Assembly: GCA_963281255.1 (NCBI GenBank)
Contig: OY725501.1
Coordinates: 1,217,674 to 1,281,673, forward strand
Source: Aphrocallistes beatrix
Taxonomy: Eukaryota > Porifera > Hexactinellida > Sceptrulophora > Aphrocallistidae
Length of the DNA stretch: 64,000 nt
Direction of reading: 5' to 3'
A program made the translations under genes and the position numbers. The notes beneath the pieces were generated by a model. The model did no database searches and had not been told where the DNA came from. It saw only the letters and a program-made list of their open reading frames with translations. How positions within the stretch are numbered: the stretch's first letter is position 1; each line of letters opens with the position of its first letter. This document shows, one piece after another, positions 34,942-46,239 of this stretch.

Positions 34942-36118
34942 CAGTGCCGGATTAAGCACGTGGCAGAAGTGGCATATGCCACGGGCCCCGCGCTTTCATT
35001 TACTTGTGCCTGTTAGGCCAAAATTGGTCCAGGTCAAACTTGCTCCGGGGAACCAGTTTTGGCAGCCAAAATTGGTCCCCCCTAGCTAAATTTGGTCCCT
35101 CCCGGACCAGTTTTGGCAACCAAAACTGGTCCCACATAGCTAAATTTGGTCACCCGGACCAGTTTTGGCTGCCAAAATTAGTCCTGTCACTGGAAAATTG
35201 GTCCGCGAAAATTTTTGTCCGGGGGACCAATTTTCCATGGAATTTTGGTCCCCCCTAACCAATATTTCCAAGAAAAATGCATCACCATTCCAGAACAATT
35301 TGGAAAGGATGGTCAAGTCCCAGTGGCGCTGCGGTAGCTGTTTTATGTCTAGTTATTATAGTTGGAATAGGTAGGCACTCAATAGGAAGAGAGTTCAGAT
35401 TTTAGAGAGAGCAGATGAAATAAAATACACTTCTTAGATTAGAGATTAGCTGAATATGTATTGAATACTAAAATTTGAATTGTCATTTCGGGGTCAAACA
35501 ACTTGGTTGTTCGACAATTGAAAAGTATCAAAAAATCGAGGATGTCAAATGATTGATAAAATCTAATTTTCCATGAAAGAATTAGTCTCCGGACCAACTT
35601 TCCTAAAAAAAATGGTCCCGAACCAATATTCTCTGAAAAAAATGGTCCCCCGGACCAATATTCCCTGAAAAAAGTGGTCCCCCGGACCATTTTTTTCGTG
35701 ACATGCCTAATGATCTCCAACTGTTCTGGAGAACGATCGTTCTCTAAACTCCAACTCATAAAAAATCAGTTACGATCGTGTATGACTCAGACCCGCTTGA
35801 CAGCCTCACTCTGCTTAGCGTAGAATATGAACTTCTTCGTGACATTGATTTGTCGTCACTTATTCGTGATTTTTCTCTTCTGAAATCCCGTAAGCATGAC
35901 TTTTAAATGACTCTAAAGATTGAGATTAGTAACTTTCACACTATAAAATGTTATTACCTTATATTATATATCATAGGCGTAGCACCCGGTCCGCCTGGTC
36001 CGGCCATCTGCTAGGCACAATACAAGCTTTTAGTAATAGCATGGTTTGCCTGGACCAGTACTATGAGCCCCGCGAAAAAAATATGCCACGGGCCTCGCGC
36101 AACCTTAATCCGGCCCTG
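34942..36118. mobile_element. Non-autonomous hAT element with tandem GGACCAGTTTTGGC blocks
   Basis: Ends CAGTGCCGGATTAAG and CTTAATCCGGCCCTG. Flanks TTAATCAC (34934-34941) and CTAATCAC (36119-36126) match at 7 of 8 positions, as expected for hAT. Inside, 35030-35250 holds repeated TTGGTCC/GGACCA motifs and 35580-35695 holds inverted GGTCCCCCGGACCA blocks. No transposase. Confidence 0.85.
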
Positions 36119-36297
36119 CTAATCACTATTTATATTTGACAGCTAGTGTATATCTAAATTACTCAATAATATAATCCAGATAGCATCACCCATTCTCTCC
36201 TAATATCTAAAAGAAATTTTAAGATAGCATTAGTATTTTTCTTATAATCATAATTTCAATCTTTTTTTTTCTTTTGGCTACTTATACATTTATGGCT

Positions 36298-36925
36298 TCA
36301 AAATCGTCAGTTATTGAGCAAGAGCAAAGGGCGTTATCAGGATTCGTTCACTGCTAAAAGATCCGAACAGTAACATCTACAATGATCCCGTTTTTGTGGA
36401 GATCAAGCACTTGCTTATTCCACGGTTAGAAGGTGGGCTCAATTATTCAAAGAGGGAAGAGACAGCATTGGAGATTAAATGAGCCTCGGACTGGTAGGCC
36501 CAAATCTGCAACCTGTGAATCCTCAATGGAGTTAGTTGGTGAATTTCTTCGAAATGACCATTGCTGCTATATTGAAGAGATTCTATTATACAGATATCTC
36601 AACGGGAAGTATTTACCGCATTCAGGAAGATCTCGAGTAAGGAAGGTTTGCGCTCAGTGTATTTGCTGTCAGAGGCCCAGATGAAACAGAGGGTAGAATG
36701 TTGTGAAAATCTTATTCTACAGTACGAAAAATTTGATGCAAAGCGACTCTATGAGATAGTTACCATATATGAAACTTGGATTAATATTCAAACCTAAATC
36801 CAAGGAAAATCTAAGTGTTGGCTGCATCCGGGCGAACCTCGACCTAAAAAACTGCGTCCAGATTTCCGTGCCAAGAAGGTAATGTACGCAATTGCATTTG
36901 ACGCCTACGGCCCCGTTACTCAAGT
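36298..36925 (+). pseudogene. Mariner-type transposase, split by a pogo-like element
   Basis: Starts MASKSSVIEQEQR. After frameshifts it reads EPRTGRPKSATCESS (the GRP hinge), then KQRVECCENLILQYEK in another frame, and YETWINIQT, where mariner has GDETW; the Asp is lost. It ends VMYAIAFDAYGPVTQV immediately before the pogo-like insertion at 36929. No continuation was recognised beyond 37876. Inactive. Confidence 0.75.
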
Positions 36926-37004
36926 TTGCAGTAGGCCCTCGATTATCCGAACAGTGTGCGCGAGTCAGTTTACGAAATACTTTTCAACCAAATTTGTGAA
37001 AATA

Positions 37005-37190
37005 ATGTGTTTGGATATATGAAATAACTAGTTCGGATAACTAAAATAATCTGTTCGGATAACTAAAATAATATGTTCGGATAACTGAAATAATCTATTC
37101 GGATAACCGAAATAACGTGTTCGGATAACTGAAATAACGTGTTCAGATAACTGAAATAACGTGTTCAGATAATCGAAATAATGTGTTTCT
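37005..37190. repeat. 22-bp tandem repeat of a TIR-like sequence
   Basis: About eight units of TGTTCGGATAACTGAAATAA and variants; GTTCGGATAAC is also the core of the element's right terminus. Confidence 0.9.
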
Positions 37191-37331
37191 GATCAAAATT
37201 AGCATTCAATAAATGTTGATTCATATGGAATTCATACGTGTTTGTCTACTATGCTAATGTACTTCTACACATTGAAATTATATACATTTATTTAGTAAGT
37301 GAACTAAATGAAGTAATTGTTGTTTTTTCAG

Positions 37332-37571
37332 CTAAGAAAATCTCTTTTTTGCTGACAATTCTTTCAATGTAGACAAAACTAGAGTGTTGTAAGAAGCTTC
37401 TGGTTGATGGCGGAGCCATATTAAACACTTGTATCGCTCGGAAATGACTGTATAAGATATACCTGCAGCTATAAGCTTGCAGACAGCAAGTTTATCTCCG
37501 ATACTTGCTTTTCTTTTTCTTTTCTGTCCACTGCTACCTGACTGCAAGTCTGAAGGTTGGAATGACGCCAT
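37332..37571 (-). pseudogene. Pogo-type transposase N-terminal fragment
   Basis: An ATG-initiated 79-codon frame beginning MASFQPSDLQSGSSGQKRKR. It carries a CENP-B N-terminal helix-turn-helix signature, with basic residues before DKLAVCKLI and a second helix ending ERYKC. The catalytic DDE part is missing. It lies within the 36929-37876 element and so identifies its superfamily. Confidence 0.7.
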
Positions 37572-37893
37572 TTTAACTGAAGACTATATACGATAGCTGG
37601 GATTTCTTAATAGAGATATTCAACTGTAAATAATTAGTAATATGGGTCTAATATAATCGTTCATCACAATACAGGAACTAGGAATATATTAAATCAATTT
37701 GTTTGGTTATACATACGTGTAAGTATTAATGATACAATACTTCTTTATTAACCTCTAAGTACATGTGTACTTAAGAGCGTAAAATACTTATTTCGTTTAT
37801 CCGAACGATTTCACTTATCCGAACACCAATCTTCTAGCTATCACACGGAGGTGTTCGGATAACCGAGGGTGTACTGTATCATGTAACAAAAAT

Positions 37894-38075
37894 TACGAAG
37901 ATCATGATCCTATGGTACGAAGATCATGATCCTAAGGTACGTAGATCATGATCCTATGGTACGAAGATCATGATCGTCAAAAGTACGAAGATCATGATCG
38001 TCAAAAGTACGAAGATCATGATCGTCAAAAGTACGAAGATCATGATCGTCGAAAGTACGAAGATCATGATCTTAG
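37894..38075. repeat. Minisatellite, eight units with palindromic core
   Basis: Eight tandem units of 22-24 bp: TACGAAGATCATGATCCTATGG (early type) and TACGAAGATCATGATCGTCAAAAG (late type). GATCATGATC in each unit is a perfect palindrome. Confidence 0.92.
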
Positions 38076-38590
38076 TATTTTTATTGTATCCTTTTTCATG
38101 TTTTGCAATACGTATTATTAATAACATTTCAAGGGTTCATGTGCACTAAACGGCCCGAGAAGACATATAATTATATTTCTCTTCGCTCTGTAGGCTGGGG
38201 AAGGAGACTAATACGCTTCTGCGCTAAGATTTAAAATAACCATTGAATACTGTTGTGTTAAATGGCTGTGTGAAGTCACTAAGGCATAACATTGGGTGTA
38301 CAATGTCCAGGAGCTCAAAATAGCTGAAAATAATTATCTACAATGACAATCAAATATTGTTATGGATTTGATAACATCACAGTATGATCACAGGAGTAAC
38401 TCATTCTAGTACATACCAATACTTATCCAATAGGCCCTAATATTGAGTATTTATTAATTGAAAATTATTGTTATTCAATCATACTTAGTGTAATATTGTT
38501 TACTAAGAAGTTTTTATCGAAACGACTTTCTACATTGCACAATTTCATCTTTAGTTGTCTATTCTAACATTATCATTGAATATTCGCTAG
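38076..38590. other. No recognised content
   Basis: Nothing identified; any earlier exon of the gene that follows might lie here, but none was recognised. Confidence 0.35.
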
Positions 38591-38808
38591 CAATGCCAAG
38601 AATAACCAAATCGAACGCTCGAAAACACCTCCAAATGCATTGGAAGTATTCTCCAAAGTAACAGGAGAAGGGGTGGGCGCAATGTTTACATGGGACGGCC
38701 AATTGAACACTTTGGGAGCTGAGCCATTTCGAGAGTTTGCCGCCAAGCATAAGGAAGATATTTGGCATTATTTAGTATCTTCTGTACGTCGTCCAGGAAA
38801 AAACAGCG

Positions 38809-41725
38809 CGCACAGGTAACTAAAACCAATTTTTGATTAAAAAAATACGGTCATTGAGATTTTTTGATTTTCTTACTCAGAATTTTATTGCGAATCTGAA
38901 TCTGCACTAAAGCAAATATTTCTCCCGCAAAAGTAGAATTTATTTCAACTTTTAGTTTTGTTATGAATAAATTGGCACTCCCGAGAGAATTGATCAAAAT
39001 ATGACAGCTTCCTTTAATTTTGATAACATTATCATCACCATTCAAATAGTAGAGTTATTGTTTGTATTCAAACAAGCTGATTAATGCGCTTGAATGAAGA
39101 TATCAAAAGAAAAAAACACATTATATTTATTGCACACTATTAGAATATAATTTCTTCACTCCATTGACTTCACTCCACAATTACACCATTGAATTTCTTC
39201 TAAATTTACAAAATAGTATTTGTGTTTGCAAATACTGAACACAATGATTGAGCTAACACGAAATCCAAAATCTGCTATCTTAATCTTGCAATCTGCATAA
39301 ACGAATATATAAACATAATTTCATTATTCAGTGTTAAATCGATTATTAAACCACTAACAACCAGAACAAGAAATTTGTTTCATTTCCAAACCTTCCCAAA
39401 ATGAGTAAACATGAATCTTCCAAAGATAAAATATGTCGTTGGTGTTGCTCTAAAGTTGGTAAAATAAGGATCGAAAACAACAGTCTTAAAGATACGAAAT
39501 TAGGCGAATACTATACTCAGTTTTTTGAAGTAATCGACATCTTCGAAAAGAACCGCCCCAATGTAGTGTGCAATACCTGCAAACTGTATTTGCTCAAAAG
39601 ATCTTCTGGAGAGTTATCACCAAAAACCCCTGTTCGCTTTGACTGGCCGACCATTCGGAATACGCGGTTAAGTACTTGTAGTCTGGAGGAACCATGTTCA
39701 ATGTGTATTGAAAGCTCAAGATTTGGTCCTCGAAATCAAGCACCGAAATCAATAATTCACTCAAAACCAGGAAGACCTACCGTTAAGTCGCCACAGAAAA
39801 TTCTGAAGGTCTGCAGTAAATGTATGAGCAATATTCACCCAGGAATTCAGCATATTTGTTTGAAAACCACGTTAAAGAAGAACACAGAGAAATTCTTAGA
39901 TCATCACCACGTGCTCGATACCTTCGTTGGTGATGATATTATTCGGAGAGCAGATCAAATTGGTAATTCAATACCTCTATTACAGTTGCCTAGTTCATCT
40001 GGAGGTCACCCAGTTAGTTTGACTGTTGGATCATCCAAAAGTGCCGAGCCTCCTTCTAAATACATCAAAATGGACTTTTCACACATTGCACAATTGAAGT
40101 CAACAGGCCATTCTATGTCTAATAAACAGTTAAAGGCTATAACACAAGTCATTAGAAAAGTTGGAGTTCACTGTCCATCAATGGATAAGTATTATGACGA
40201 ACGCCATTTAATGTGTGATGATATCCTCGAATGTATTCAAGTAAAATTAGATTATAGTAGAGAGAAATATAGTCCAGAATACATGGATACTTGGATCGTG
40301 AGATGCTGTAATGTAGATGCTCTCATTGAGAAAGTCTATAATTTCAACGGAAACACTTCAGTTCGTAATCTCCACTTCAAACTAGGATTGGACTATGGTC
40401 GTGGTTTTACCAAGCTGGTCCTTTGTCTGCAAAATGAAAACTCTGTAAATAATCTTGTCTACTTGTGGGTTGGAAGTGCACCTGAAACGAATTACAACTT
40501 GTCAGTTATGCTTAAGGATGAACAGATTACACACTTGTTAGAAGAATACCATGTCTCTTTTACAGTCGACCTCAAAGCAGCTTCCTTGTGCCTAGGAATC
40601 ATGTCTGGCCGGCATCCTTGCATATGGTGTACCTGGGACAAGAGAAGCGGATTAAGTAAAGTTGATTGGCATCCGAGATCTTCGGCACACCATAGTAAAA
40701 TGTTGCAAAAACTTTTCGACATTTATAATGGCGATTCGAAAACTCATTCTATCGATTGTGATGGCATTGAATACCCTGAAGCATTTAACATATGGCTCAC
40801 GGATTATATGCAAATATTCAATCTACCAGAATTACACTTGTTGTTAGGGATCGGACAAAAATTATATAATGCTATCACTTTGACGATGTCGGAAGATGAG
40901 AAAAAAATACATGAAAAATTATTAACTAAACACAGCATATTAAGAATTACTTACCATGGGGGAGCATTTGAAGGAAATGGCATTCGAAAGATAATAAGAA
41001 ACGTGACTGATCTTGGATTCCCAGTGAATAACTCATCTTATATAGCACTCAAGAGATTTGGAGATGTCGTAACTTCTTGTTTCGGCAAAAATACTATTGG
41101 AGATTTGGATGAAATAGTTTACCAGTATGAAGAAGCATTCATACAAACTGGACTTTAATGCTCTACAAAAGTTCACGTACTCTGTCGGCATCTGGTTCCG
41201 TTTATTAAGGATTATCTTGCAAAGGGAATGGGATTAGGATCAGTTTCAGAACAAGCAACAGAATCGGCCCATTCCAGATTTAAAAATGTTTGGGAGAAGA
41301 GCTATAAATGTAACGAGGACAGTGAAAAATACCCCGAGTCACTTTTGCACGCGGTTTCTGATGTTAATTTTGTAAACTTCATTAGGCAAGATAAACAGTA
41401 GTTTTTATCAGGAATATAGATAGATTTGGCAAAATATAGTATGCTAACTGAATTGGTATAGTTAAATGTATTGGTGTAGCATAATTTATTTTAATTATCT
41501 CATCAAGTGTGACGAACATGCTTCTAAACAAACAAAATAAAGCTGAAAGGATAAAATATTATTAAAAAAACCCAAGTTAAATGGAAATATAAAATATAAT
41601 TTTTTTTGCGAGAGAAATATTTGTTTTAGTATAGATTCAGATTAGCCATAAAATTCTGAGTAAGAAAATCCAAAAATCTCAATGGCCGTATTTTTTTAAT
41701 CAAAAATTGGTTTTAGTTACCTGTG
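38809..41725 (+). mobile_element. DNA transposon with ~135-bp TIRs and a ~665-codon ORF, inserted in the ULP1-PHD gene
   Basis: Left terminus CACAGGTAACTAAAACCAAT (38811 on) and right terminus, reverse-complemented, identical for the first 35 or so bases and alike for about 135. Flanks carry AGCG at 38805-38808 and 41726-41729, a possible 4-bp target duplication; the left end then has two extra bases (CG) before the symmetric part. The reading frame of the host exon continues across the joined AGCG. The element holds one plus-strand ORF. Confidence 0.85.
39401..41401 (+). CDS. Transposase-like protein of the 38809-41725 element, with one in-frame stop
   Basis: ATG at 39401; 585 codons to TAA at 41156-41158, then the same frame stays open for 80 more codons to TAG at 41399. 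N-terminal cysteine pairs (CRWC, CNTC; later CSMC and CSKC with H..C) suggest zinc-binding DNA recognition within residues 10-60 and 95-160. The central part has LGLDYGRGFTKLVLCL, then VDLKAASLCLGIMSGRHPCI with a W-C pair, LPELHLLLGIGQKLYNAI and YHGGAFEGNGIRK. After the stop come KVHVLCRHLVPF, GLGSVSEQATESAHSRF and LLHAVSDVN. The Asp, Asp and Glu positions in these blocks look like an RNase H-fold catalytic set, but this is inference. I recall the family only as uncharacterised invertebrate proteins. Apart from the TAA it is intact, so this is a young insertion. Confidence 0.75.
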
Positions 41726-41852
41726 AGCGAACTACTCTCCAGGCCAGACCAGGACATTATCTATTCTAAGATGCTAGCTGATGAAGATCCATCCAATCTA
41801 AATGTATTCACCCTCCGTAGTCTGGTCGCGTGGATCACAAAGCGAACTACTG

Positions 41853-42502
41853 GTGGGTTTTTAAATAGATGCGTCAGATTTTTTGTGCTTACTTCTTTCA
41901 GTCCTATGTTTACTAGTAATGCACCTGAATTATAATTAGGGTTTCCAATTCCGAGATCCCCGGATCCCAGAGCGTTAATCCCGGATTCAATCCCCGGAAT
42001 ATTGTCTGAAACTGTATTCTGATTAAAATATCACGATCCATGACTAATGTTTACCAGTTAACGATACACTTCGAACTTGAATGACTCCTTTCTTAACTAT
42101 TAAGATTTCTCAACCTTATTATGTTACTGGTGTCATAAATTCATATGTACCTGAAGTATATGCATTTAATATAAACAAAATTAAATCGAATCCATATTAT
42201 CATATTTCACTTTATGGCCAAGATTAAAATCATTTACCAAGATTTTGTTGGAACCAAGATATGGGAACATTTTAGGCGATCTACTTGTGGTAAATTAGCC
42301 CAATGCAAACTATGCAAATTATTTTTTGTTTTCTTCAGTATTATTAGATCAGCATATTATAATTATCATTGTTATTCATTACAAATGTGTTACAATAGTA
42401 AGCCCCGATAATCCCGGGATTCAGGATTTTTCAATCCAGAAATCCCGGGATTGGAAACCCTAATGATTATATTTATATTTTTTTAATTGTGACTATTTTA
42501 AG
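41853..42502 (+). other. Intron of the ULP1-PHD gene with a MITE
   Basis: GT donor (GTGGGT) at 41853 and acceptor TATTTTAAG ending at 42502. The MITE 41937-42462 occupies most of it. Confidence 0.55.
41937..42462. mobile_element. MITE with TAGGGTTTCCAA termini
   Basis: Left TAGGGTTTCCAATTCCGAGA and right GGGATTGGAAACCCTA are inverted repeats; the interior has further CCCGGGAT/ATCCCGGG palindromes. The flanks do not form an exact duplication. hAT-like is likely. Confidence 0.6.
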
Positions 42503-42609
42503 GTCAAAAACAATACTTCTGGGGCGATTCTACTCTTACAGTAGACCAGTATGGTGGCCAAAAGAATACGCTTTTAAAAATATTCGTAACAGCAAATCCA
42601 CCTTCTTAA

Positions 42610-44539
42610 GGATACCGCCCTCGAAAAACATCGCCTGACATTAAAAAAAATGGTGAAATTTTTTATTGCTAATTCCATCGAATTATTGTGTAGTCAACCA
42701 TCTAATCGTACTTGTTGGACGGTATTTATTTTGATAATCTAGAACTGAGCACCTAAAGCTCAGTCGTACTAAAAATCAGAAAGTAATTCGTGGTTTTGCG
42801 GCGCATTCATCAATTATTCTCTAACTTATCTGATATTTTTTCAATTATATGAACCTCAAAATGGTTTTGGCCCCTTTAAATATTATAAAACAGATGAATT
42901 TAGAAAAAGAGGCACTTAAAATCCAATCAAAAATATCTTTAAGAGGGACTTGATTTCTAAAATGCTCGGGAAATGGCCGTTGTGATATCAGCTATTATGT
43001 ATAGAAAAGAATTCTGAACAGTTTTTTTAAAAATTTGTTCAGATCCGACCATTACTTCGTAAGTTATAGTATTTTGCAGGTAAAGTTCGGACATCAAACC
43101 TCTCTATGGCCCCGAAAGTGCTCGATGTCAATGCTTAAAAACTATTGAAGATATAGAATCTATTATAATCTTAAATGAAAGGATATATATGATAATATAT
43201 AGGTTCCTCAAACATCTCTTTGTCAAAAAGTAAATATTTCTTGACTTATCATCGATTTTATGGTAATACAAATTCTATGGAGAACTTTGAATATATTAGA
43301 AAATGGCGAATCTTATCATGAAATAAGTTCCCAAAAGTAACTATTATACTCAAAAAACAATGCAATAGTCACTAGCAATGTATACAGAAATTTTGAAGCA
43401 CTCAACATGATTATTTTGGAAGTTCAAAGCATTTATCTCCAAAATTCGCTCAAAGCCCCCCATTTATGGTCCAAAAACAGATTCCTCCATATCTCGGGAA
43501 ATATACACCCAAATTCTTAGCTCTCAATTCCTAATATACTTTTCAAGACGGTATCTATCTGATTCTTAAATAATAAGTGTACTACATGGAATAGAATGCT
43601 AAGTTTTAAATTTTTATCACGTGATGACGTAGCATTTTTCGAAAATCCTAACTTGAAAACTAAAAGTCGTAGACTCTCGCTCTAACTTCCTAATATACTT
43701 TTTAGAAGCTCTTTATTCATTCTAAACCGATGAATTATACTTTGTAGTGCTAGGAATATGAATTATATTCCCTAATTGGTTCAAAATACTCGGGGTTCGA
43801 GGCCTCAAGGTAATTTGTGAATTTTCAGTATAATTTTGCTATTTTCACCAAAATCTGTTTGAATACATCTAATTCATTAGTATACATGCGATTAAATGCC
43901 CATGGATGCTATTATTTATCGTTAATAACTCATTTTACATCGTTCTTAACAGCAAAACTTCAAATCCCTATATCTCGGGACTTTAAAATTCCAAAATTGA
44001 CCGTCTTTCAAAAATTTTAACTCAAAATTGCTTTGAGATAGAGGTTTGAAAATTTCACGAGTTGTTCCATATCATTAGGCGATGAGCGTAGGACCGCTCA
44101 ATTTTCGATATCTTATAAATTTGTGATTTTATTGCTGTTTACCAAAGAAAATCGGGCTTTTTTCGTCGTTTTTTGGCAATTCTTTTTCAAACCCCTATAA
44201 AATTAACAACTTTGGTTATTTTAACTTTCTTTTGGTTCTATGCGATTGCAAATTTTATAGACTATATATGAATAAATTTTTGAAGCATTTGATCCAAACA
44301 TGTGTTTCAAAATAATCACAGAGTGGAGGAGGGCTTATCATTAAGATGTGCTAGGGAAAAACGGAAAAAAACCGACTTTGAGACGCTGTAACTCAAAAAC
44401 TAGAAATGCGAACCAAAAACTGTTTGGCATGTCTCAATATTTTTTAATTGCACTACCTGCCCACGCTTAACATCTTATATATCTCTATTCTTGATATATG
44501 CTGTAAGCCAAACCTATGGATTTTTCACGGGCGGTATCC
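42610..44539. mobile_element. GGATACCGCC family (TTAA target), copy B, inserted in an exon
   Basis: Very similar to copy A over its whole 1.9 kb, with a few small indels. TTAA flanks at 42606-42609 and 44540-44543. It lies in the second exon block of the ULP1-PHD gene; with one TTAA retained, the reading frame runs through (NSKSTFL then IKIINSYKEH). The element therefore entered a coding exon. Confidence 0.9.
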
Positions 44540-45511
44540 TTAATAAAAATAATCAATTCTTACAAAGAACATCAGCAAATAATTTCTAATGAAAATCGAG
44601 ACAGATCTCCTCACTCAAGTCCAGAGAGGCATAGTCAGCTAGTAGAAGAGGACATAGTCTCTAGTTCTGATGATGGAATTATATTGACTCAGGAGCCTAT
44701 TGATCTCGATTTTTCGATGACACATGTTCACTGAGTGAGGACAGTCGTTAATCTATTCAGCCGCCTCGTGAACCTACTTGTTTCTTTCCACGAGTAGTAG
44801 ATACTCCTGTAAAAGATTCTCAGACTCTTGGTATGTGGTAATTTTATTTTTTCTCCCCAATTTGTATTTGATTTTGTAATTATAATGGATATTATAATTA
44901 TTCACAGAGAAAATTCTATCTATGCCACCAATTCATACACCGCCTATGCCCACATCATCGACTGTGTCTGCGGATACACCTGTAGCTAGTGCCTCACCTG
45001 CAACTATTCAACCTTGTGCGTCAACGTCAACACACGACGTAGTTATACAGCAACCCGATTGCACTTTATTTAGAAGAATTATATCTGATAGAGATATGAA
45101 AATAACTCTTCATGAGCTCAGCGATCCAAATACTTTCTTATCAGATGTAACGATGAATGCTTTCTGCGTAAGATTTATTCTACGAACTTTTCTATAAATT
45201 CTTTAATATTGATATCATGATATCATACGTCAGGTTTTACTCTTACCCTTAGAATTTTGTTATCTTCACTTGAAGAGACTCTAAAACGCCTTACTAGCGA
45301 ATATATTTTGACACTCTTATAAATAAATTCATTCTACAAAAATAATGTATTTAGGTGCTTTTACTCAACCAATTCCCACATGTTCGAGGTTTACAGGATA
45401 CAATATATGTGCTCAGTCAAGTATGTTTTTGATAGTATTAGCAATATTATACAAGTAGTGTTCATATGATGATTGAATTTTATGCAATTTTTCATATCCT
45501 GTAATCTATAG

Positions 45512-46077
45512 AAGCATCAGTTTATCTCTGCTGAGAGGGAAAGTATACAAGTCCACCACGATGGATCCCTTCAAATTGTGTCGAGAAATGAATCTATATA
45601 AGTGTTTATTTATGTTTCAATGGACCGTGGCTATCAAAATCTGAAAATTAACACGCAACTCGCGTCACTCTATCGCCGAGAATTTCCAGATGATCTCAAG
45701 ATCAACATCGCGCCGATCCAACAACAACATGGTGGTGCAGATTGTGAACTTTTCGCCGCAGCAGTATGCCTCACTTTGGCCTTAGGTGATGATCCTACTC
45801 GGGTAAAATGGCGACAGAACAGGATGAGGGATCATCTCAAAAAATGTTTCGAGACAAAACTTTAACCCCTTTACCACACTTCACAGCAAAAGTAGGCGTG
45901 AATAAGAAATTGGCTAGTTTCACAATTCCTCTGATTTGTGTTTGTCGCTTGCCTGAATACGCATTCAATTATGTGGTACGTTGTGCGAACTGCCAAGAGT
46001 TGTACCACAAATCCTGCATTGGATATCCGGATACCAAATGGGACTTGCCAAAATATAAATGTTTTAGATGTAACTGA
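45512..46077 (+). pseudogene. ULP1-like cysteine protease core and C4HC3 PHD finger (degenerate)
   Basis: Protease part: SIQVHHDGSLQIVSRN, then after an in-frame TAA (45599-45601) VFIYVSMDRGYQNL, then PIQQQHGGADCELFAAAVCL. In active ULP1 enzymes an HW pair follows the glycine, a YDS supplies Asp, and Q...DC supplies Gln and Cys. Here Q and C remain, but His (GSLQ) and Asp (YVS) are gone. In a shifted frame the PHD finger reads ICVCRLPEYAF, CANCQELYHKSCIGY and CFRC, with complete C4HC3 ligands, ending in a stop at 46077. Confidence 0.75.
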
Positions 46078-46239
46078 ATATCACTATTATATTTATACAA
46101 GGATAGTGCAAATAATATGTAGTATTTATCAATATTATTCAACTAAATACAGTAATCCTTATATATTCCTGTTTTATTGGTGTATCTCGTTTATTATTGC
46201 CAAAAAATACCGGGTTGTGTAGAATACATTCTCGAGCCG

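Larger units (their letters stand above)
36929..37876. mobile_element. Pogo/Tigger-like element with TIR-derived tandem repeats
   Basis: Left end CAGTAGGCCCTCGATTATCC, right end GGATAACCGAGGGTGTACTG, then TA. On the minus strand 37571-37332 encodes a transposase N-terminus (GQKRKRKASIGDKLAVCKLI, then ISYTVISERYKC), a CENP-B-type helix-turn-helix. Thereafter the coding is degraded (AEASYNT-like remnants), and no DDE domain remains. About eight tandem copies of a 22-bp unit lie at 37005-37190. Confidence 0.85.
38591..46077 (+). pseudogene. Decayed multi-exon TE-type gene ending in ULP1-like protease and PHD finger
   Basis: I reconstruct five blocks with compatible splice phases: 38591-38808 continuing at 41730-41852; 42503-42605 continuing at 44544-44830; 44908-45167; 45355-45420; 45512-46077. 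Block 1 includes GEGVGAMFTWDGQLNTLG and NVFTLRSLVAWITKR. Block 2 has QKQYFWGDSTL and, in a shifted frame, WWPKEYAFKNIRNS. Block 3 is a Pro/Thr/Ser-rich linker, then LSDVTMNAFC. Block 4 has PHVRGLQDTIYVLSQ. Block 5 is the protease core and PHD finger. Two exons are interrupted by transposons whose target duplications leave the frame continuous. Frameshifts in block 2, an in-frame stop at 45599 and a frameshift near 45866 make it a pseudogene. Similar ULP1 plus PHD proteins are, as I recall, common as uncharacterised TE products in invertebrates. Confidence 0.65.

Noticed and set aside
35004..35374. Frames of 69-84 codons with repeated NWS/KFG-like peptides
   Set aside because: They are read through tandem TTGGTCC blocks inside a non-autonomous hAT element.
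37894..38075. CRISPR-like array (regular units)
   Set aside because: Units are directly adjacent with no variable spacers; this is a eukaryotic minisatellite.
38809..41725. The element as a spliced intron (AG|GTAACT at the left, TTTTAG at the right)
   Set aside because: Splicing there would create a stop just after the junction and put a complete ORF in the intron; TIRs and the AGCG flanks are explained better by transposon insertion.
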